From contig JAFYMF010000015.1 in assembly GCA_017556745.1 (NCBI GenBank), positions 1-64,000 of the forward strand: DNA of 64,000 nt, given 5' to 3'. The notes under the pieces are model-generated. The model made no database searches. It saw nothing but the letters and a program-made list of their open reading frames with translations, and was not told where the DNA came from. The number at the start of each line of letters is the position of its first letter. Position 1 is the first letter of the stretch. The translations under genes were made by a program, and so were the position numbers. This document shows positions 36,425-45,861 of this stretch, one piece after another. Source of the stretch: Clostridia bacterium (GTDB lineage Bacteria; Bacillota; Clostridia; Oscillospirales; CAG-272).

Positions 36425-37021
36425 ATGGCAGTTAATCACGATCCGATTCTTAAAAGATGTAGAGCTCTCGGCATAAGCCCTGCAGTTCTCGGATACGATA
36501 AATCGTCTAACAGAAACCCCGGTGCCGACAAGAGAAAGAAGCTTTCTAAGTACGGCACACAGCTCAAGGAGAAGCAGAAGGTTAAGTTCATCTACGGTGT
36601 CCTTGAGAACCAGTTCCGTCACTACTATGAGATGGCAGCTAAGAAAGAGGGCATCACCGGTGAGAATCTTCTTCAGATTCTTGAGAGCCGTCTTGACAAT
36701 ATTGTTTGGAGAATGGGCCTTGCTAACACCCGTCGTGAGGCAAGACAGCTTGTTACCCATGCACATTTCACTGTAAACGGACAGAAGGTTGATATTCCTT
36801 CCTACCTTGTAAAACCCGGCGATGTAATTGCACTCAAGGAGACCAGCCGCTCTTCTGAGAAGTTTAAGGCTCTTGCAGAAGCTCTTGATACCAAGATCGT
36901 TCCCAAGTGGCTTGATCTCAACAAGGCAGCTCTCAGTGCAAAGGTTGTTGCATACTCTACCAGAGAAGATATCGACTATGAGGTAGAAGAGCAGCATATC
37001 GTCGAGCTTTACTCAAAATAA
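36425..37021 (+). CDS. rpsD: 30S ribosomal protein S4
   Basis: 198 residues. S4 nucleates 30S assembly and influences accuracy. The N-terminal part has a single cysteine (Cys12), so it is the zinc-free form. The C-terminal S4 RNA-binding domain ([40 protein letters not shown]) is clear. AGGAGGTAAATGAAAC precedes the ATG. A 165-bp spacer with a GATTCGA/TCGAATC hairpin (37106-37123) follows. Confidence 0.96.
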   Translation: MAVNHDPILKRCRALGISPAVLGYDKSSNRNPGADKRKKLSKYGTQLKEKQKVKFIYGVLENQFRHYYEMAAKKEGITGENLLQILESRLDNIVWRMGLANTRREARQLVTHAHFTVNGQKVDIPSYLVKPGDVIALKETSRSSEKFKALAEALDTKIVPKWLDLNKAALSAKVVAYSTREDIDYEVEEQHIVELYSK

Positions 37022-37186
37022 TAACAGCCTCCGATATTCCCACGGAGTGCTGTGGCTCGACTGCGGTGTATACTTCTGTGGGATGTATCAATTCATACTT
37101 GATCGGATTCGATTATTCGAATCTGTTGTCGGCAATCGGTTTTTATTCAGATTTGCATTAAATGGAAAATTAGGAGGGTTATTACA

Positions 37187-38152
37187 TTGATCGAAATAGA
37201 AAAGCCCAACATTACAACTGTTGATCTTAGCGAAGACGGTAAATACGGCAAATTTGTCGTTGAGCCGCTCGAGCGCGGATATGGCACGACTCTCGGTAAC
37301 GCTCTTCGCAGAGTGCTTCTCAGCTCTCTTCCCGGTGTTGCAGTTTCGAACATTAAGATAGACGGTGTACTTCACGAGATATCTACCATCCCCGGCGTCA
37401 AGGAGGATGTAACAGAGATCGTGCTCAACGTAAAGGGTATTACCGCAAAGCTTCACGGTACCTCTCAGAAGATGGCTTACATCGACATGACCGGTCCCTG
37501 TGTGGTTTATGCAGGGGACATCAAGCAGGACGCAGAGCTTGAGATCCTTAACCCTGATATGAAGATAGCAACTCTCAGTGACAAGACTCGTTTCTATATG
37601 GAGCTTACCTTCGACAGCGGACGCGGTTACGTGTCTCAGGAGAAGAATAAGCAGAATTTCGCGGCTGAGCAGAAGACTGCTCCCATCGGTACTATCTTTA
37701 CCGATTCTATCTATACTCCCGTTTATAACGTTAAGTATGAGGTAGAGGATACCCGCGTAGGAAACATTACCGACTATGACAAGCTTACCATCGAGATCAA
37801 TACCAATGGTACTATCTCGGCTAAGGAAGCCATATCTCTCGCGGCCAAGATACTCAACGAGCATCTCAACTTGTTTGTGGATCTTTCTGATGAAGCAAAG
37901 AAGACGGAATTTATGGTCGAAAGCAAAGAGACCGTTAAGGAAAAGGTTCTTGAGATGACCATTGAGGAACTTGACATGTCTGTACGTAGTTTCAACTGCT
38001 TGAAGCGTGCAGGCATCGACACTGTCGAGGATCTTACCAGCAAGACGGAGGAAGAAATGATCAAGGTCCGTAATCTTGGTAAGAAGTCACTTGAGGAAGT
38101 TATTGCTAAACTTCACTCACTCGGCCTTGAACTTCGTAAAGAAGACGAATAA
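37187..38152 (+). CDS. rpoA: RNA polymerase alpha subunit
   Basis: 321 residues. The N-terminal domain, which dimerises and starts polymerase assembly ([40 protein letters not shown]), is joined by a linker to the C-terminal DNA-binding domain ([36 protein letters not shown]). The start codon is TTG, with TAGGAGGG nine bases upstream; the nearby ATG leads straight to a stop. Confidence 0.97.
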   Translation: MIEIEKPNITTVDLSEDGKYGKFVVEPLERGYGTTLGNALRRVLLSSLPGVAVSNIKIDGVLHEISTIPGVKEDVTEIVLNVKGITAKLHGTSQKMAYIDMTGPCVVYAGDIKQDAELEILNPDMKIATLSDKTRFYMELTFDSGRGYVSQEKNKQNFAAEQKTAPIGTIFTDSIYTPVYNVKYEVEDTRVGNITDYDKLTIEINTNGTISAKEAISLAAKILNEHLNLFVDLSDEAKKTEFMVESKETVKEKVLEMTIEELDMSVRSFNCLKRAGIDTVEDLTSKTEEEMIKVRNLGKKSLEEVIAKLHSLGLELRKEDE

Positions 38153-38205
38153 TCTAAAGAGTTATAAAGCTACAGCAAGTAGATAGTTAAAAGGAGGGGA
38201 ATCAA

Positions 38206-38571
38206 ATGCCCGGAACCAGAAAACTGGGAAGACCTACCGCTCATCGTAAGGCTATGCTTCGCGGACTCGTGACATACCTTCTTGAGAATGGTTCTATCGA
38301 GACCACTCTCACCAGAGCTAAAGAGGTTAGATCCCTTGCCGAGAAGATGATCACTCTCGGTAAGAAGAATACACTCGCTTCTCGCCGTGCAGCTCTTGCA
38401 TTCATTACTAAAGAGGACGTTGTTAAGAAGCTCTTCGACGTAACTGCTCTTAAGTATGCAGACAGAAACGGTGGTTATACTCAGATATTTAAGCTTGGTC
38501 CTCGCCGCGGCGACGGTGCCGAGATGGCTCTTATCAAGTTGGTTGATGCTGACGTTGAAGAGAGCAAGTAA
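38206..38571 (+). CDS. rplQ: 50S ribosomal protein L17
   Basis: 121 residues, last gene of the superoperon. [39 protein letters not shown] and [16 protein letters not shown] are typical. AAGGAGGGGAATCAA precedes the ATG. A strong terminator follows 20 bp later. Confidence 0.96.
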   Translation: MPGTRKLGRPTAHRKAMLRGLVTYLLENGSIETTLTRAKEVRSLAEKMITLGKKNTLASRRAALAFITKEDVVKKLFDVTALKYADRNGGYTQIFKLGPRRGDGAEMALIKLVDADVEESK

Positions 38572-38592
38572 TCTCTGTATATAAAGCATAAT

Positions 38593-38624
38593 AAAACCGC
38601 TACGGAATTCCGTAGCGGTTTTTA
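38593..38624 (+). terminator. Terminator of the ribosomal superoperon
   Basis: AAACCGCTACGG and CCGTAGCGGTTT around AATT, followed by TTTATTT. Confidence 0.93.
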
Positions 38625-38715
38625 TTTATACCAATCTACATTTTCTATTTCACATGCCCGTCGGCCGTGACTGATGGAATTAAATATTGAACAAATCAGA
38701 AAACGTCTTGACGCA

Positions 38716-38744
38716 TTGACAGTGTATTAGTAAAAGTGTATAAT
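38716..38744 (+). promoter_or_regulatory. Promoter of truncated lipoprotein gene (copy A of duplicated control region)
   Basis: TTGACA (38716-38721), 17-bp spacer, TATAAT (38739-38744). The ~110 bp from here to the start codon closely resemble 39447-39557. Confidence 0.8.
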
Positions 38745-38827
38745 GAATCAACTAACTTTTGGTATAAATTATAGAATACTGTCTTTAATCGAAAGCTATG
38801 TATCACTTGAAAGGATTTAACACGATC

Positions 38828-39091
38828 ATGAAAAAGACAACACGCATACTATCATTTTTGCTTTCTTTGATTTTGTGTATTGGTACTTTTTCTGCCTGCG
38901 GTACAGACACAAAAGATCCTGCCGATATCGATGTAAATGAACCCATAATCGCACCTATTGTTATCGCGGATGACGGACTGACAGACTACGTTATAGTTCG
39001 CGGTGAGAACGCATATATTACAGAAGTAACTGCATCAGCAGAGCTTCAGTCTTACATAAAGCAGATTTCCGGTGTTGAGATTCCGAGTTAG
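38828..39091 (+). pseudogene. Truncated lipoprotein, N-terminal remnant
   Basis: An 87-residue N-terminal remnant. The signal peptide ends in the lipobox FSAC (Cys24), then comes a short acidic linker and the beginning of a domain, DYVIVRGENAYITEVTASAE and LQSYIKQISGVEIPS, which resembles the N-terminal alpha/beta domain in front of DUF4838/glucuronidase-type glycosidases. The frame then hits TAG where such proteins run for hundreds of residues more. ATG 38828 is preferred over one at 38798 because it gives a proper signal peptide. It is probably the result of a deletion joining it to another gene's tail at about 39085. Confidence 0.7.
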
Positions 39092-39216
39092 CAACAGAAC
39101 AGATGTACGCAAAATACGAGGAGTTTAACCGAGGGTTGTTTGAACTCTACGAAAAATACCGCTTGTATAGAGAAACGTCAACCCCCAATCTTCGTGATGA
39201 CCCTTGCGAGTGGTAA
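39085..39216 (+). pseudogene. C-terminal remnant of an unidentified gene
   Basis: In a different frame, starting inside the end of the truncated lipoprotein, an open stretch reads ELATEQMYAKYEEFNRGLFE, then LYEKYRLYRETSTPNLRDDP and CEW before TAA. It has no start signal and is closed by TGA upstream, so it looks like the tail of a gene left by a deletion. No family recognised. A perfect 13-bp hairpin follows at 39262-39291. Confidence 0.5.
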
Positions 39217-39261
39217 TATATTGGCTACGTTAATTTATATCTGATTTAACAAATGAATATT

Positions 39262-39299
39262 CAGGCGGACTGTCCTAAGACAGTCCGCCTGCTGTTTTG
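39262..39299 (+). terminator. Strong hairpin, likely terminator
   Basis: CAGGCGGACTGTC (39262-39274) pairs perfectly with GACAGTCCGCCTG (39279-39291) around CTAA; CTGTTTTGT follows, a weak T-tract. Confidence 0.65.
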
Positions 39300-39330
39300 T
39301 CCGAATGAAAAAACGTAATTTTTCCTTAGA

Positions 39331-39372
39331 AAGGCTCCCTCTCGAGGGAGCTGGAGACTGAGGGAGTATAAC
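39331..39372 (+). repeat. Half copy of GGCTCCCTC-type intergenic repeat
   Basis: AAGGCTCCCTCTCGAGGGAG with GAGGGAGTATAACGG; matches the left end of the full element at 42888-43044. Confidence 0.7.
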
Positions 39373-39446
39373 GGAAAATCATGGTAAAATGTGCACGAAA
39401 ATTTACTTGATGTAATGTATAATATGTACATTCTTTTTTGAGCTTC

Positions 39447-39475
39447 TTGACAACATATTGATGAGAGTGTACAAT
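39447..39475 (+). promoter_or_regulatory. Promoter of the beta-helix lipoprotein gene (copy B of duplicated control region)
   Basis: TTGACA (39447-39452), 17-bp spacer, TACAAT (39470-39475). An ATG at 39474 overlaps the -10 box, which rules it out as translation start. The UTR shares TATCACTTGAAAGG with copy A. Confidence 0.8.
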
Positions 39476-39557
39476 GAATGAGTCAACTTTAGGTATGAAT
39501 TACAGAATGTTTTTTAAACCGAAAGTTATATATCACTTGAAAGGGGATTGTATATCT

Positions 39558-41726
39558 ATGAGAATAAACAAACGAATTTTTGCTCTGCTTCTGGCATGTC
39601 TGTTCTGTGTCTTTGCATTTGCCGGATGTTCCGGTGACACAGGCAGTACACCTGCAGATACTACAGTTGCAGACACTACCACGCCTCCCGAATACGAAAA
39701 GTGGCCTGAGATAGAGGGTACTGTTATATACGTTGACTCTACAGCCGAAGAGGGTGGCGACGGTACAAAGGATGCTCCTCTCAGAAGTATTCCCGAGGCA
39801 CAGGTAAAGATTCGCGAGATAAAGAGCTCTGACGGTCTTCCCGAGGGCGGAATTACCGTTCTTATTGCTTCCGGTGAATATAAGGTCACTTCCACTATGA
39901 ACTTTACCGAAGAAGATTCCGGTGCTGCAGAATCCCCCATTAGATATATGTCTGCCGAAAAGAACGGTGCAGTATTTAATGGAGGAATCAAAATCCCTGC
40001 CTCCGATTTTTCTCCGCTTGACGATGAAGAGAAGGCACTCATAAATGATGAGGCGGCAAAGGATAAGGTTGTTAAGATAAATCTTAACGATTACGGAATT
40101 GCCGCAGGTTCGATAGGTGATGTTTTCATTGGTGACGAAAGGCTGATTCCTTCCCGTTATCCCAATATAACGGAAGAAGATCCTTTTCTGCGTACAGCAA
40201 CCGGTGATAAAGAGACAACTTTTGATATTTTTGCCGCATTTGAGTTTGAAGAGCAGGCTCTTGCAATAAAAGAACGCGGAAAGAACTGGGATCTCGATAA
40301 GCTTTGTGCAGGCGGTTACTTTGGTAACAGCTGGTGCTTTGAGCTTAAGACTGTAGAGAGCTTTGATGTTGACCTTTTGAAAGTAACGCTTGCATCGAAA
40401 CCTACTTACGGTATCGGTACACTTGAAAAATTCTATTTTTACAATATTTTTGCCGAGACAGATGAGTTCGGTGAATATTATCTGGACAGTGACAGTATGA
40501 CTCTGTACGTTTGTCCGCCCGATGACTTTGAAGACGGTTTTGTTGAGATCTCTCTCCTGAAAAATTATATGATCAGCGGAGATAAGCTGTCATACATAAC
40601 CTTTGACGGCATAGATTTTACTCTGTCTAAAGGTAATGGTATCGTACTTAGTGGAAATAATATCACAATTGAAAACTGCAAACTGTCAAAGATCAAAAAT
40701 GATGCAATTTGTATTAGCGGCTCTGATATAACTATACAGAACAACGAAATATATCAGGTAGGTGCACATGCTGTTGCTGTATCCGGCGGTGTGTTTGAGA
40801 CATTGACCCCTGCTAATATTCTTGTTCATAACAACCTTATTTACAAATGGGCTCAGGTTGAAAGAACATATAAATGCGCCGTATATATGAGAGGATGCGG
40901 TATTACTGTGTCACACAATGAGATGTATGATGCTCCTCACGAAGCAATAGACTACACCGGTCCCAACAATATCATTGAATATAACGAGATATACAATGTT
41001 TGCATGGAAACGAATGACTGCGGTGCCATATATTCAATGCGTAGCTTTGACCAGTACGGAACTGTTCTTCGTTATAATCTTATCCACGATATCGGCGGTC
41101 CCGGTTCCGGATCAATGGGTGTTTACTGGGATGACGGATTGTCAGGACAGACCATGTACGGTAACATTATCGTAAACACCACTGCCAATGGTATGAATAT
41201 TGGCGGCGGACGTGATAATGTTATTGAAAATAATCTTTTCATCAATTGGCCGCCAAACGGTGATGAGTATGCGATATATTATGACGGCCGTGCCCGCAGC
41301 TATGCAGACCGACCCGGCAGCGGACAGGAACAGCAGACTGTTGAAATGGCAGACAGACTCGCGGAGCTTCAGAAACAGCAGGAATGGCTTGATGCATTCC
41401 CCGGATACGGAGACATTATTCCATATACATACGATTATGCAGGTGACCGCAATGATCCTATGTTATCATGTAATGCTACAAACGCTATAGTCCGTAATAA
41501 TGTTGCGGTGAAAGTCAAAAATACCGATACTCAAGTTTACCGTGGAATGGGTATAGTAACCGAATATCTCGGTATATGGGAGAATAATATGGAGTTCATT
41601 GACGCTGATCATGTTATGATCCCCGGATTTGAGAACGGAGACTACACTATAGCCGAGGATTCCGAGGTATTTGCAAACGGATTTGAAAGAATTCCTCTTG
41701 AGGAGATCGGACGTATAGGCGAATAA
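39558..41726 (+). CDS. Lipoprotein with right-handed beta-helix domain
   Basis: A 722-residue exported lipoprotein. The signal peptide ends in FAGC (Cys24), followed by a Thr/Asp linker. Residues from about 55 (GTVIYVDSTAEEGGDGTKDA) begin a pectin-lyase-like right-handed beta-helix; the Asn-rich ladders NNITIENCKL, SDITIQNNEIYQVGAHAVAV, GITVSHNEMYDAPHEAIDY and NNIIEYNEIYNV mark the coils. Such folds cut or bind acidic or complex polysaccharides at the cell surface; no lyase family can be assigned. The start at 39558 follows AAAGGGGAT and gives the signal peptide. The uronate operon 2.4 kb downstream makes pectin-related work plausible (inference). Confidence 0.82.
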   Translation: MRINKRIFALLLACLFCVFAFAGCSGDTGSTPADTTVADTTTPPEYEKWPEIEGTVIYVDSTAEEGGDGTKDAPLRSIPEAQVKIREIKSSDGLPEGGITVLIASGEYKVTSTMNFTEEDSGAAESPIRYMSAEKNGAVFNGGIKIPASDFSPLDDEEKALINDEAAKDKVVKINLNDYGIAAGSIGDVFIGDERLIPSRYPNITEEDPFLRTATGDKETTFDIFAAFEFEEQALAIKERGKNWDLDKLCAGGYFGNSWCFELKTVESFDVDLLKVTLASKPTYGIGTLEKFYFYNIFAETDEFGEYYLDSDSMTLYVCPPDDFEDGFVEISLLKNYMISGDKLSYITFDGIDFTLSKGNGIVLSGNNITIENCKLSKIKNDAICISGSDITIQNNEIYQVGAHAVAVSGGVFETLTPANILVHNNLIYKWAQVERTYKCAVYMRGCGITVSHNEMYDAPHEAIDYTGPNNIIEYNEIYNVCMETNDCGAIYSMRSFDQYGTVLRYNLIHDIGGPGSGSMGVYWDDGLSGQTMYGNIIVNTTANGMNIGGGRDNVIENNLFINWPPNGDEYAIYYDGRARSYADRPGSGQEQQTVEMADRLAELQKQQEWLDAFPGYGDIIPYTYDYAGDRNDPMLSCNATNAIVRNNVAVKVKNTDTQVYRGMGIVTEYLGIWENNMEFIDADHVMIPGFENGDYTIAEDSEVFANGFERIPLEEIGRIGE

Positions 41727-41742
41727 TTATTATAACTTTTAT

Positions 41743-41787
41743 AAAAAACAGGATGGACCGTTTACAATATGGTCCATCCTGTTTTAC
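41743..41787. terminator. Bidirectional terminator between convergent genes
   Basis: AAAACAGGATGGACC (41745-41759) pairs with GGTCCATCCTGTTTT (41771-41785). Serves the beta-helix gene (+) and cysK (-). Confidence 0.88.
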
Positions 41788-41804
41788 TGTTTCTATAAGC
41801 TGTT

Positions 41805-42737
41805 TTATTCAGAAAACATAATTGTTGACAGATATCTGTCTCCTGTATCGGGAAGAAGAACAACTATATTCTTGCCCTTGTTTTCCGGGCGTTTTGCTAC
41901 CGTTACAGCGGCATAGAGGGCGGCACCCGATGATATTCCCACGAGAATTCCCTCAGTCCTACCGATTGTTCTGCCGTATGCATAGGCATCGGTATCGCTT
42001 ACAGTGATGATCTCATCATATATATCGGTATTAAGTACCTTGGGGACAAATCCTGCGCCTATGCCCTGAAGTCCGTGAGGGCCGCTCTTTCCCTCGGTGA
42101 GGAATGGGGAAGAGAAGGGCTCCACACCGATGATCTGCACGTCTGCTTTTTTAGATTTGAGATACTCTCCCACGCCGGTTATGGTACCGCCGGTACCGAT
42201 ACCGCAGACGAAGATATCTACCTCTCCGTCGGTATCCTCCCATATCTCGGGTCCTGTTGTCTCTCTGTGTGCGGCGGCATTTGCGGGGTTAGCAAATTGA
42301 TCGGGTATGAAACTACCGGGGATCTCATCTCTGATCTCTTCTGCCTTTTTTATAGCACCCTTCATACCCTCGGCACCGGGGGTAAGGAAGAGCTTTGCAC
42401 CATATGCCTTCATCAGTTTCTGTCTTTCGGGAGACATAGAATCGGGCATTACGATTATCACGTTATAGCCTCTTGCGGCCGCCACTGCCGCAAGACCGAT
42501 TCCGGTGTTACCGGAAGTGGGCTCGATGATAACTCCGTCTTTTTTTAGCAGTCCCTTTGCTTCAGCATCGTCAAGCATGGACTTGGCAACTCTGTCTTTA
42601 GCTGAGCCACCGGGATTAAATGATTCAAGCTTTGCTATTATCTGTGCCTCGAGGTTATGCTTTTTCTCTATTTTACTTAGACGAACAAGAGGTGTTCTGC
42701 CGATAAGCTCTTCAACCGAAGAATATATTTTAGCCAT
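41805..42737 (-). CDS. cysK: Cysteine synthase A (O-acetylserine sulfhydrylase)
   Basis: A 310-residue PLP enzyme that makes cysteine from O-acetylserine and sulfide. The PLP lysine is Lys47 in NPGGSAKDR, the phosphate-binding loop is EPTSGNTGIG (residues 72-81), and GTGGTITGVGEYLKS and GIGAGFVPK are present. Length is standard. AAGGGATC precedes the ATG on the minus strand. Monocistronic, sharing a bidirectional terminator with the beta-helix gene. Confidence 0.95.
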   Translation of the reverse strand: MAKIYSSVEELIGRTPLVRLSKIEKKHNLEAQIIAKLESFNPGGSAKDRVAKSMLDDAEAKGLLKKDGVIIEPTSGNTGIGLAAVAAARGYNVIIVMPDSMSPERQKLMKAYGAKLFLTPGAEGMKGAIKKAEEIRDEIPGSFIPDQFANPANAAAHRETTGPEIWEDTDGEVDIFVCGIGTGGTITGVGEYLKSKKADVQIIGVEPFSSPFLTEGKSGPHGLQGIGAGFVPKVLNTDIYDEIITVSDTDAYAYGRTIGRTEGILVGISSGAALYAAVTVAKRPENKGKNIVVLLPDTGDRYLSTIMFSE

Positions 42738-43160
42738 GATGATCCCTTTCTTATATATTATAAAAATGCGGTATCGCTCTTTTGAACGGTGAGACGTGTA
42801 CCGTGCAATTTATTGTATAACGAATACCACGAACTGAGCTCATAGTTCAAAAAAACTTTGGATTTGATTAGTCACCGTCGCAACTGTAAGGCTCCCTCTC
42901 GAGGAAACTCCCGACGAAGTCGGGTGAGGGAGTATAACAGTATCGGTGGAGTTATATAAACAAAAGAACGAGGAAACGACTCCTTCCACCACCGAATTCG
43001 GAAATCCGAATTCTTGTGGTCCCCCTCCCTCAGGAGGGAGGCTTGAATGAAACTCTTCCTCAGTAAGTGGGGGCTAATGGACGGTACCACATCTGTGGCG
43101 GTGGGGTTGACTTTCAGTTTGCTCTCATATGACTTGGCAATTCACCCGATTTACTTTTGG
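42738..43160. other. Intergenic region holding a MITE-like element
   Basis: It contains the cysK promoter region on the minus strand and the inverted-repeat element at 42888-43044. I see no gene in it; the reading frames across the element are artefacts of the repeat. Confidence 0.6.
42888..43044. mobile_element. MITE-like element with GGCTCCCTC ends
   Basis: Left end AAGGCTCCCTCTCGAGG; right end, read on the minus strand, AAGCCTCCCTCCTGAGGG. Internal hairpins include ACTCCCGACGAAGTCGGG and GAATTCGGAAATCCGAATTC. It encodes nothing and relatives lie at 39331 and 57239. Probably a non-autonomous element moved by a transposase in trans. Confidence 0.7.
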
Positions 43161-44003
43161 TTATGACTTGTTTTTACTCTCAGACAGGGCAGCACCGATT
43201 ACGGTACCGAACTGAGAAAGCTCGGGAATAATGAAGTTGATGTCAAACATACTGTTAAGAGTCTTAAAGGTACGGGGAGCCTGCTTAACTGAGGTGAGGT
43301 TTCCGACAAGGACAATATCCTTGATGCCGTGGTTACGTGCGGCAAAGATAGACATCATGCCTATTGTTTCAAATACCATATTTATAATACCCAGTGCGAT
43401 GTCACTCTTGGTAGCAAGGTCGCTGACCTTACCGAAGTTGGACGCGGTCATAGACTCGGACATGGTACCCATATCCTTTTTTACAATATCGTTGATAAGA
43501 AGGTCTATCTTGGAGAGATCACCCTCCTCTGCAACTGCCTCGATATGGGAAATGGTATCCATACCGATAAGCTGCTTTGAAAGGCCAAGAAGAGTACCGC
43601 CGCCAACACCTGTACCGCCCATGTACTCAGGTTCTTTATCCTTTCGTGCGTGAACAATAGCAGTACCTGTACCCATGCTGACAACTATAGCATCATCAAG
43701 ACCTGAAACGTAAAGACCGCCAAGTCCCACACTCTGAAACTCGTCAACGTGGTGGCACTCAAGACCGTAAATGCTTTCGGTGGCAAAAGAACTGCCCACA
43801 CCGGTGATCATTATTTTTTCTATATCAGAAAGAGCGAGAGAATTGCTCTGGGTAAACTTTCCGAAAGCGCCGTAAAGAGAGGTTATAGGATCGGTAGCAC
43901 GAACAAAAATAGGGGAGATAAGCTCAAGGCTACCATGTTCCCTTTTGAAACCGACTATTTTTGTGGTACTTCCTCCAACGTCTATACCGATAACTACGCT
44001 CAC
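43161..44003 (-). CDS. Type II pantothenate kinase (CoaW-like)
   Basis: A 280-residue ASKHA-fold kinase that phosphorylates pantothenate, the first step to coenzyme A. GIDVGGSTTKIVGF (phosphate 1), VSMGTGTAIVHA and GGTGVGGGTLLGLSK are typical of the eukaryote-like type II enzymes found in some Firmicutes, such as staphylococcal CoaW. The GTG at 44003 is chosen because AAAGGA lies eight bases upstream, while the ATG at 44012 sits right on that site. It is divergent from the uronate operon, with overlapping promoters. Confidence 0.85.
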   Translation of the reverse strand: MSVVIGIDVGGSTTKIVGFKREHGSLELISPIFVRATDPITSLYGAFGKFTQSNSLALSDIEKIMITGVGSSFATESIYGLECHHVDEFQSVGLGGLYVSGLDDAIVVSMGTGTAIVHARKDKEPEYMGGTGVGGGTLLGLSKQLIGMDTISHIEAVAEEGDLSKIDLLINDIVKKDMGTMSESMTASNFGKVSDLATKSDIALGIINMVFETIGMMSIFAARNHGIKDIVLVGNLTSVKQAPRTFKTLNSMFDINFIIPELSQFGTVIGAALSESKNKS

Positions 44004-44029
44004 GTGTATCATCCTTTCATGCTTGTGAC

Positions 44030-44058
44030 TTGAAATATAAATAATTATATTGTATAAT
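44030..44058 (+). promoter_or_regulatory. Promoter of the uronate operon
   Basis: TTGAAA (44030-44035), 17-bp spacer, TATAAT (44053-44058), 60 bp before the HAD gene. It overlaps the region used by the divergent kinase promoter. Confidence 0.75.
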
Positions 44059-44064
44059 AAGTTT

Positions 44065-44093
44065 ATTATAGCAAACATTTACCTATAAAGCAA
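44065..44093 (-). promoter_or_regulatory. Divergent promoter of the pantothenate kinase gene
   Basis: On the minus strand TTGCTT (44093-44088), 17-bp spacer, TATAAT (44070-44065). Confidence 0.65.
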
Positions 44094-44118
44094 GTAACTT
44101 ATATAAAATGGGGGCAAT

Positions 44119-44928
44119 ATGAGCATTCTGGGGAACAAAAAAGTTTTTATATTCGATATGGACGGTACTATATACCTTGGGTCTATAGTATTCGATTTTG
44201 CCGTTAAATTTATAAACCGCCTTCGCGAGAATGGCCGAAGAGTTATATTCTTTACTAATAACTCTTCCCATAACGGTGAGTTTTATATGGAGAAGCTTAC
44301 GAGAATGGGATTCTCTCCTGCGAGAGATGAGATAATGACGTCCGGTGACGTTACTATCGGTTATCTTAAGAGATACAGACAGGGTAAGAAGGTATATCTT
44401 CTCGGTAACAGTGAGCTTAGAGCTGACTTTATCGCAAGTGGCATCGAGCTTGCGGGAGACGACGGAGAGGATGCTGACATTGTCGTAGCGGCATTTGATA
44501 CCGAGCTTACCTATGAGAAGCTCACTGCCGCTTGCCGTGCTATTGACAGAGGTGCGGAGTTCCTTTCAACTCACCCCGATTATCGTTGTCCCACGGAGGA
44601 CGGCTTTATCCCCGACAGCGGTGCTATCTGTGCCGCGATCACCGCCGCAACCGGCAAGGAGCCGAGGTACTTCGGTAAGCCTTACGAGGCAACGGTTAAT
44701 TATGTCGAGGAGAAGACAGGTGCCGAGAGAAGTGACGTTTGCATCTTCGGTGACAGACTCTATACAGATATTGCCTTCGGAATCAAGCACGGTATTACCG
44801 CTACCTTGGTTATGACCGGTGAGACCACAGAGGAGGACCTTGCGGCAGCTGCTCCCGAGCACAGACCCGATGTGGTGCTTCCTTCTCTTAAAGAAGCAGA
44901 AATTGAGGTTTTCGGAGATAATAACTGA
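44119..44928 (+). CDS. HAD-family phosphatase, NagD/HAD-IIA type
   Basis: A 269-residue phosphatase of the NagD-like HAD subfamily. FIFDMDGTIY holds the nucleophile Asp13 and acid/base Asp15, FFTNNSSHN is motif II, the central cap covers about residues 75-190, and GDRLYTDIAFG is the metal-binding motif IV. Relatives dephosphorylate sugar phosphates or nucleotides. It is first in the uronate operon, and its stop overlaps the next ATG, so a role in sugar phosphate housekeeping is likely (inference). Confidence 0.87.
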   Translation: MSILGNKKVFIFDMDGTIYLGSIVFDFAVKFINRLRENGRRVIFFTNNSSHNGEFYMEKLTRMGFSPARDEIMTSGDVTIGYLKRYRQGKKVYLLGNSELRADFIASGIELAGDDGEDADIVVAAFDTELTYEKLTAACRAIDRGAEFLSTHPDYRCPTEDGFIPDSGAICAAITAATGKEPRYFGKPYEATVNYVEEKTGAERSDVCIFGDRLYTDIAFGIKHGITATLVMTGETTEEDLAAAAPEHRPDVVLPSLKEAEIEVFGDNN

Positions 44929-45860
44929 TGAAGATCTGTTTTATTGGAAGTTGCGGACATAGTCATAAAGCCTTTCGCGAGATGCAGAAATGCCCGGATG
45001 CTCTTTTTGTGGGAGCTGCGCCCGGAAGTGAACATGAGAGTCCTGAGGATCTTGAGTCATACGATATAAAGATATATGATTCTTACCGGAGGATGATAGA
45101 GGAGACACAGCCTGACGTGGCGGTAGTGTCCCCTGTATTTGGTCTGACAGGACAGATCGTAAAGTATTGTGCGGAGAGAAAAATAGACGTTTTCTGCGAA
45201 AAGCCCGTGGCCTCCGATTTGTCTGAGCTTGAGGCTCTTGAGAAGACAGTTAAAGAAAGCGGTATTCATTTTTCCGCTATGCATTTCCTCCGATTTGCGC
45301 CGTCCTTTTATGCCGCAGGAAAGCTTGTTCGTGATGGTGGTATAGGACAGATAAAGCTCGTAAATGCACAGAAAAGCTATAAATACGGTACGCGACCTCA
45401 TTGGTACACCGACCGTTCACTGTATACGGGAACGATACCTTGGGTTGGTATCCACGCGATTGACTGGATCTATTATTTTACAAGGAAAAGATTTCTTACC
45501 ATCGATGCACTTCACTTCGGAAATCCCGAAATGGCGGCACTCTGTCAGTTTGAGCTGGAGGACAACGTTATCGCATCGGTAAACGTGGATTATTACCGTC
45601 CTGTGACGGCATCTACCCACGGGGATGACAGAATAAGAGTCGTCGGTACCGAGGGAGTTATCGAGGTATTCAGTGACAGATACGTGCTTATAAACAAAGA
45701 CGGTGAAACGGTAAATTACCCAACTGAGGCACCGATGCTGGCATGCGACTACCTCTTTGGTCGTGAAGAGATAACTGCCGAAGAGATATTCATGCTCACA
45801 AAAGTGGCGCTCTCTGCCAGAGAGTCGGCTGACAGAAAACAAAAGATAAGGATTGATTGA
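44928..45860 (+). CDS. Gfo/Idh/MocA oxidoreductase (first of two)
   Basis: A 310-residue NAD(P)-dependent sugar dehydrogenase-like protein. The N-terminal Rossmann domain (CFIGSCGHSHKAF) differs from the common GxGxxG pattern. CEKPVA is the family's conserved EKP motif (catalytic Lys), and HWYTD and GVHAID-like GIHAIDWIYYF follow in the C-terminal domain. The substrate is probably a sugar or uronate derivative. The start shares a base with the HAD stop; another Gfo/Idh gene starts two bases after its own stop. Confidence 0.83.
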   Translation: MKICFIGSCGHSHKAFREMQKCPDALFVGAAPGSEHESPEDLESYDIKIYDSYRRMIEETQPDVAVVSPVFGLTGQIVKYCAERKIDVFCEKPVASDLSELEALEKTVKESGIHFSAMHFLRFAPSFYAAGKLVRDGGIGQIKLVNAQKSYKYGTRPHWYTDRSLYTGTIPWVGIHAIDWIYYFTRKRFLTIDALHFGNPEMAALCQFELEDNVIASVNVDYYRPVTASTHGDDRIRVVGTEGVIEVFSDRYVLINKDGETVNYPTEAPMLACDYLFGREEITAEEIFMLTKVALSARESADRKQKIRID

Positions 45861-45861
45861 T

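Noticed and set aside
39474..39557. N-terminal extension of the beta-helix protein from ATG 39474
   Set aside because: That ATG lies in the -10 box of the promoter and would put 28 residues before the signal peptide; ATG 39558 has a ribosome site.
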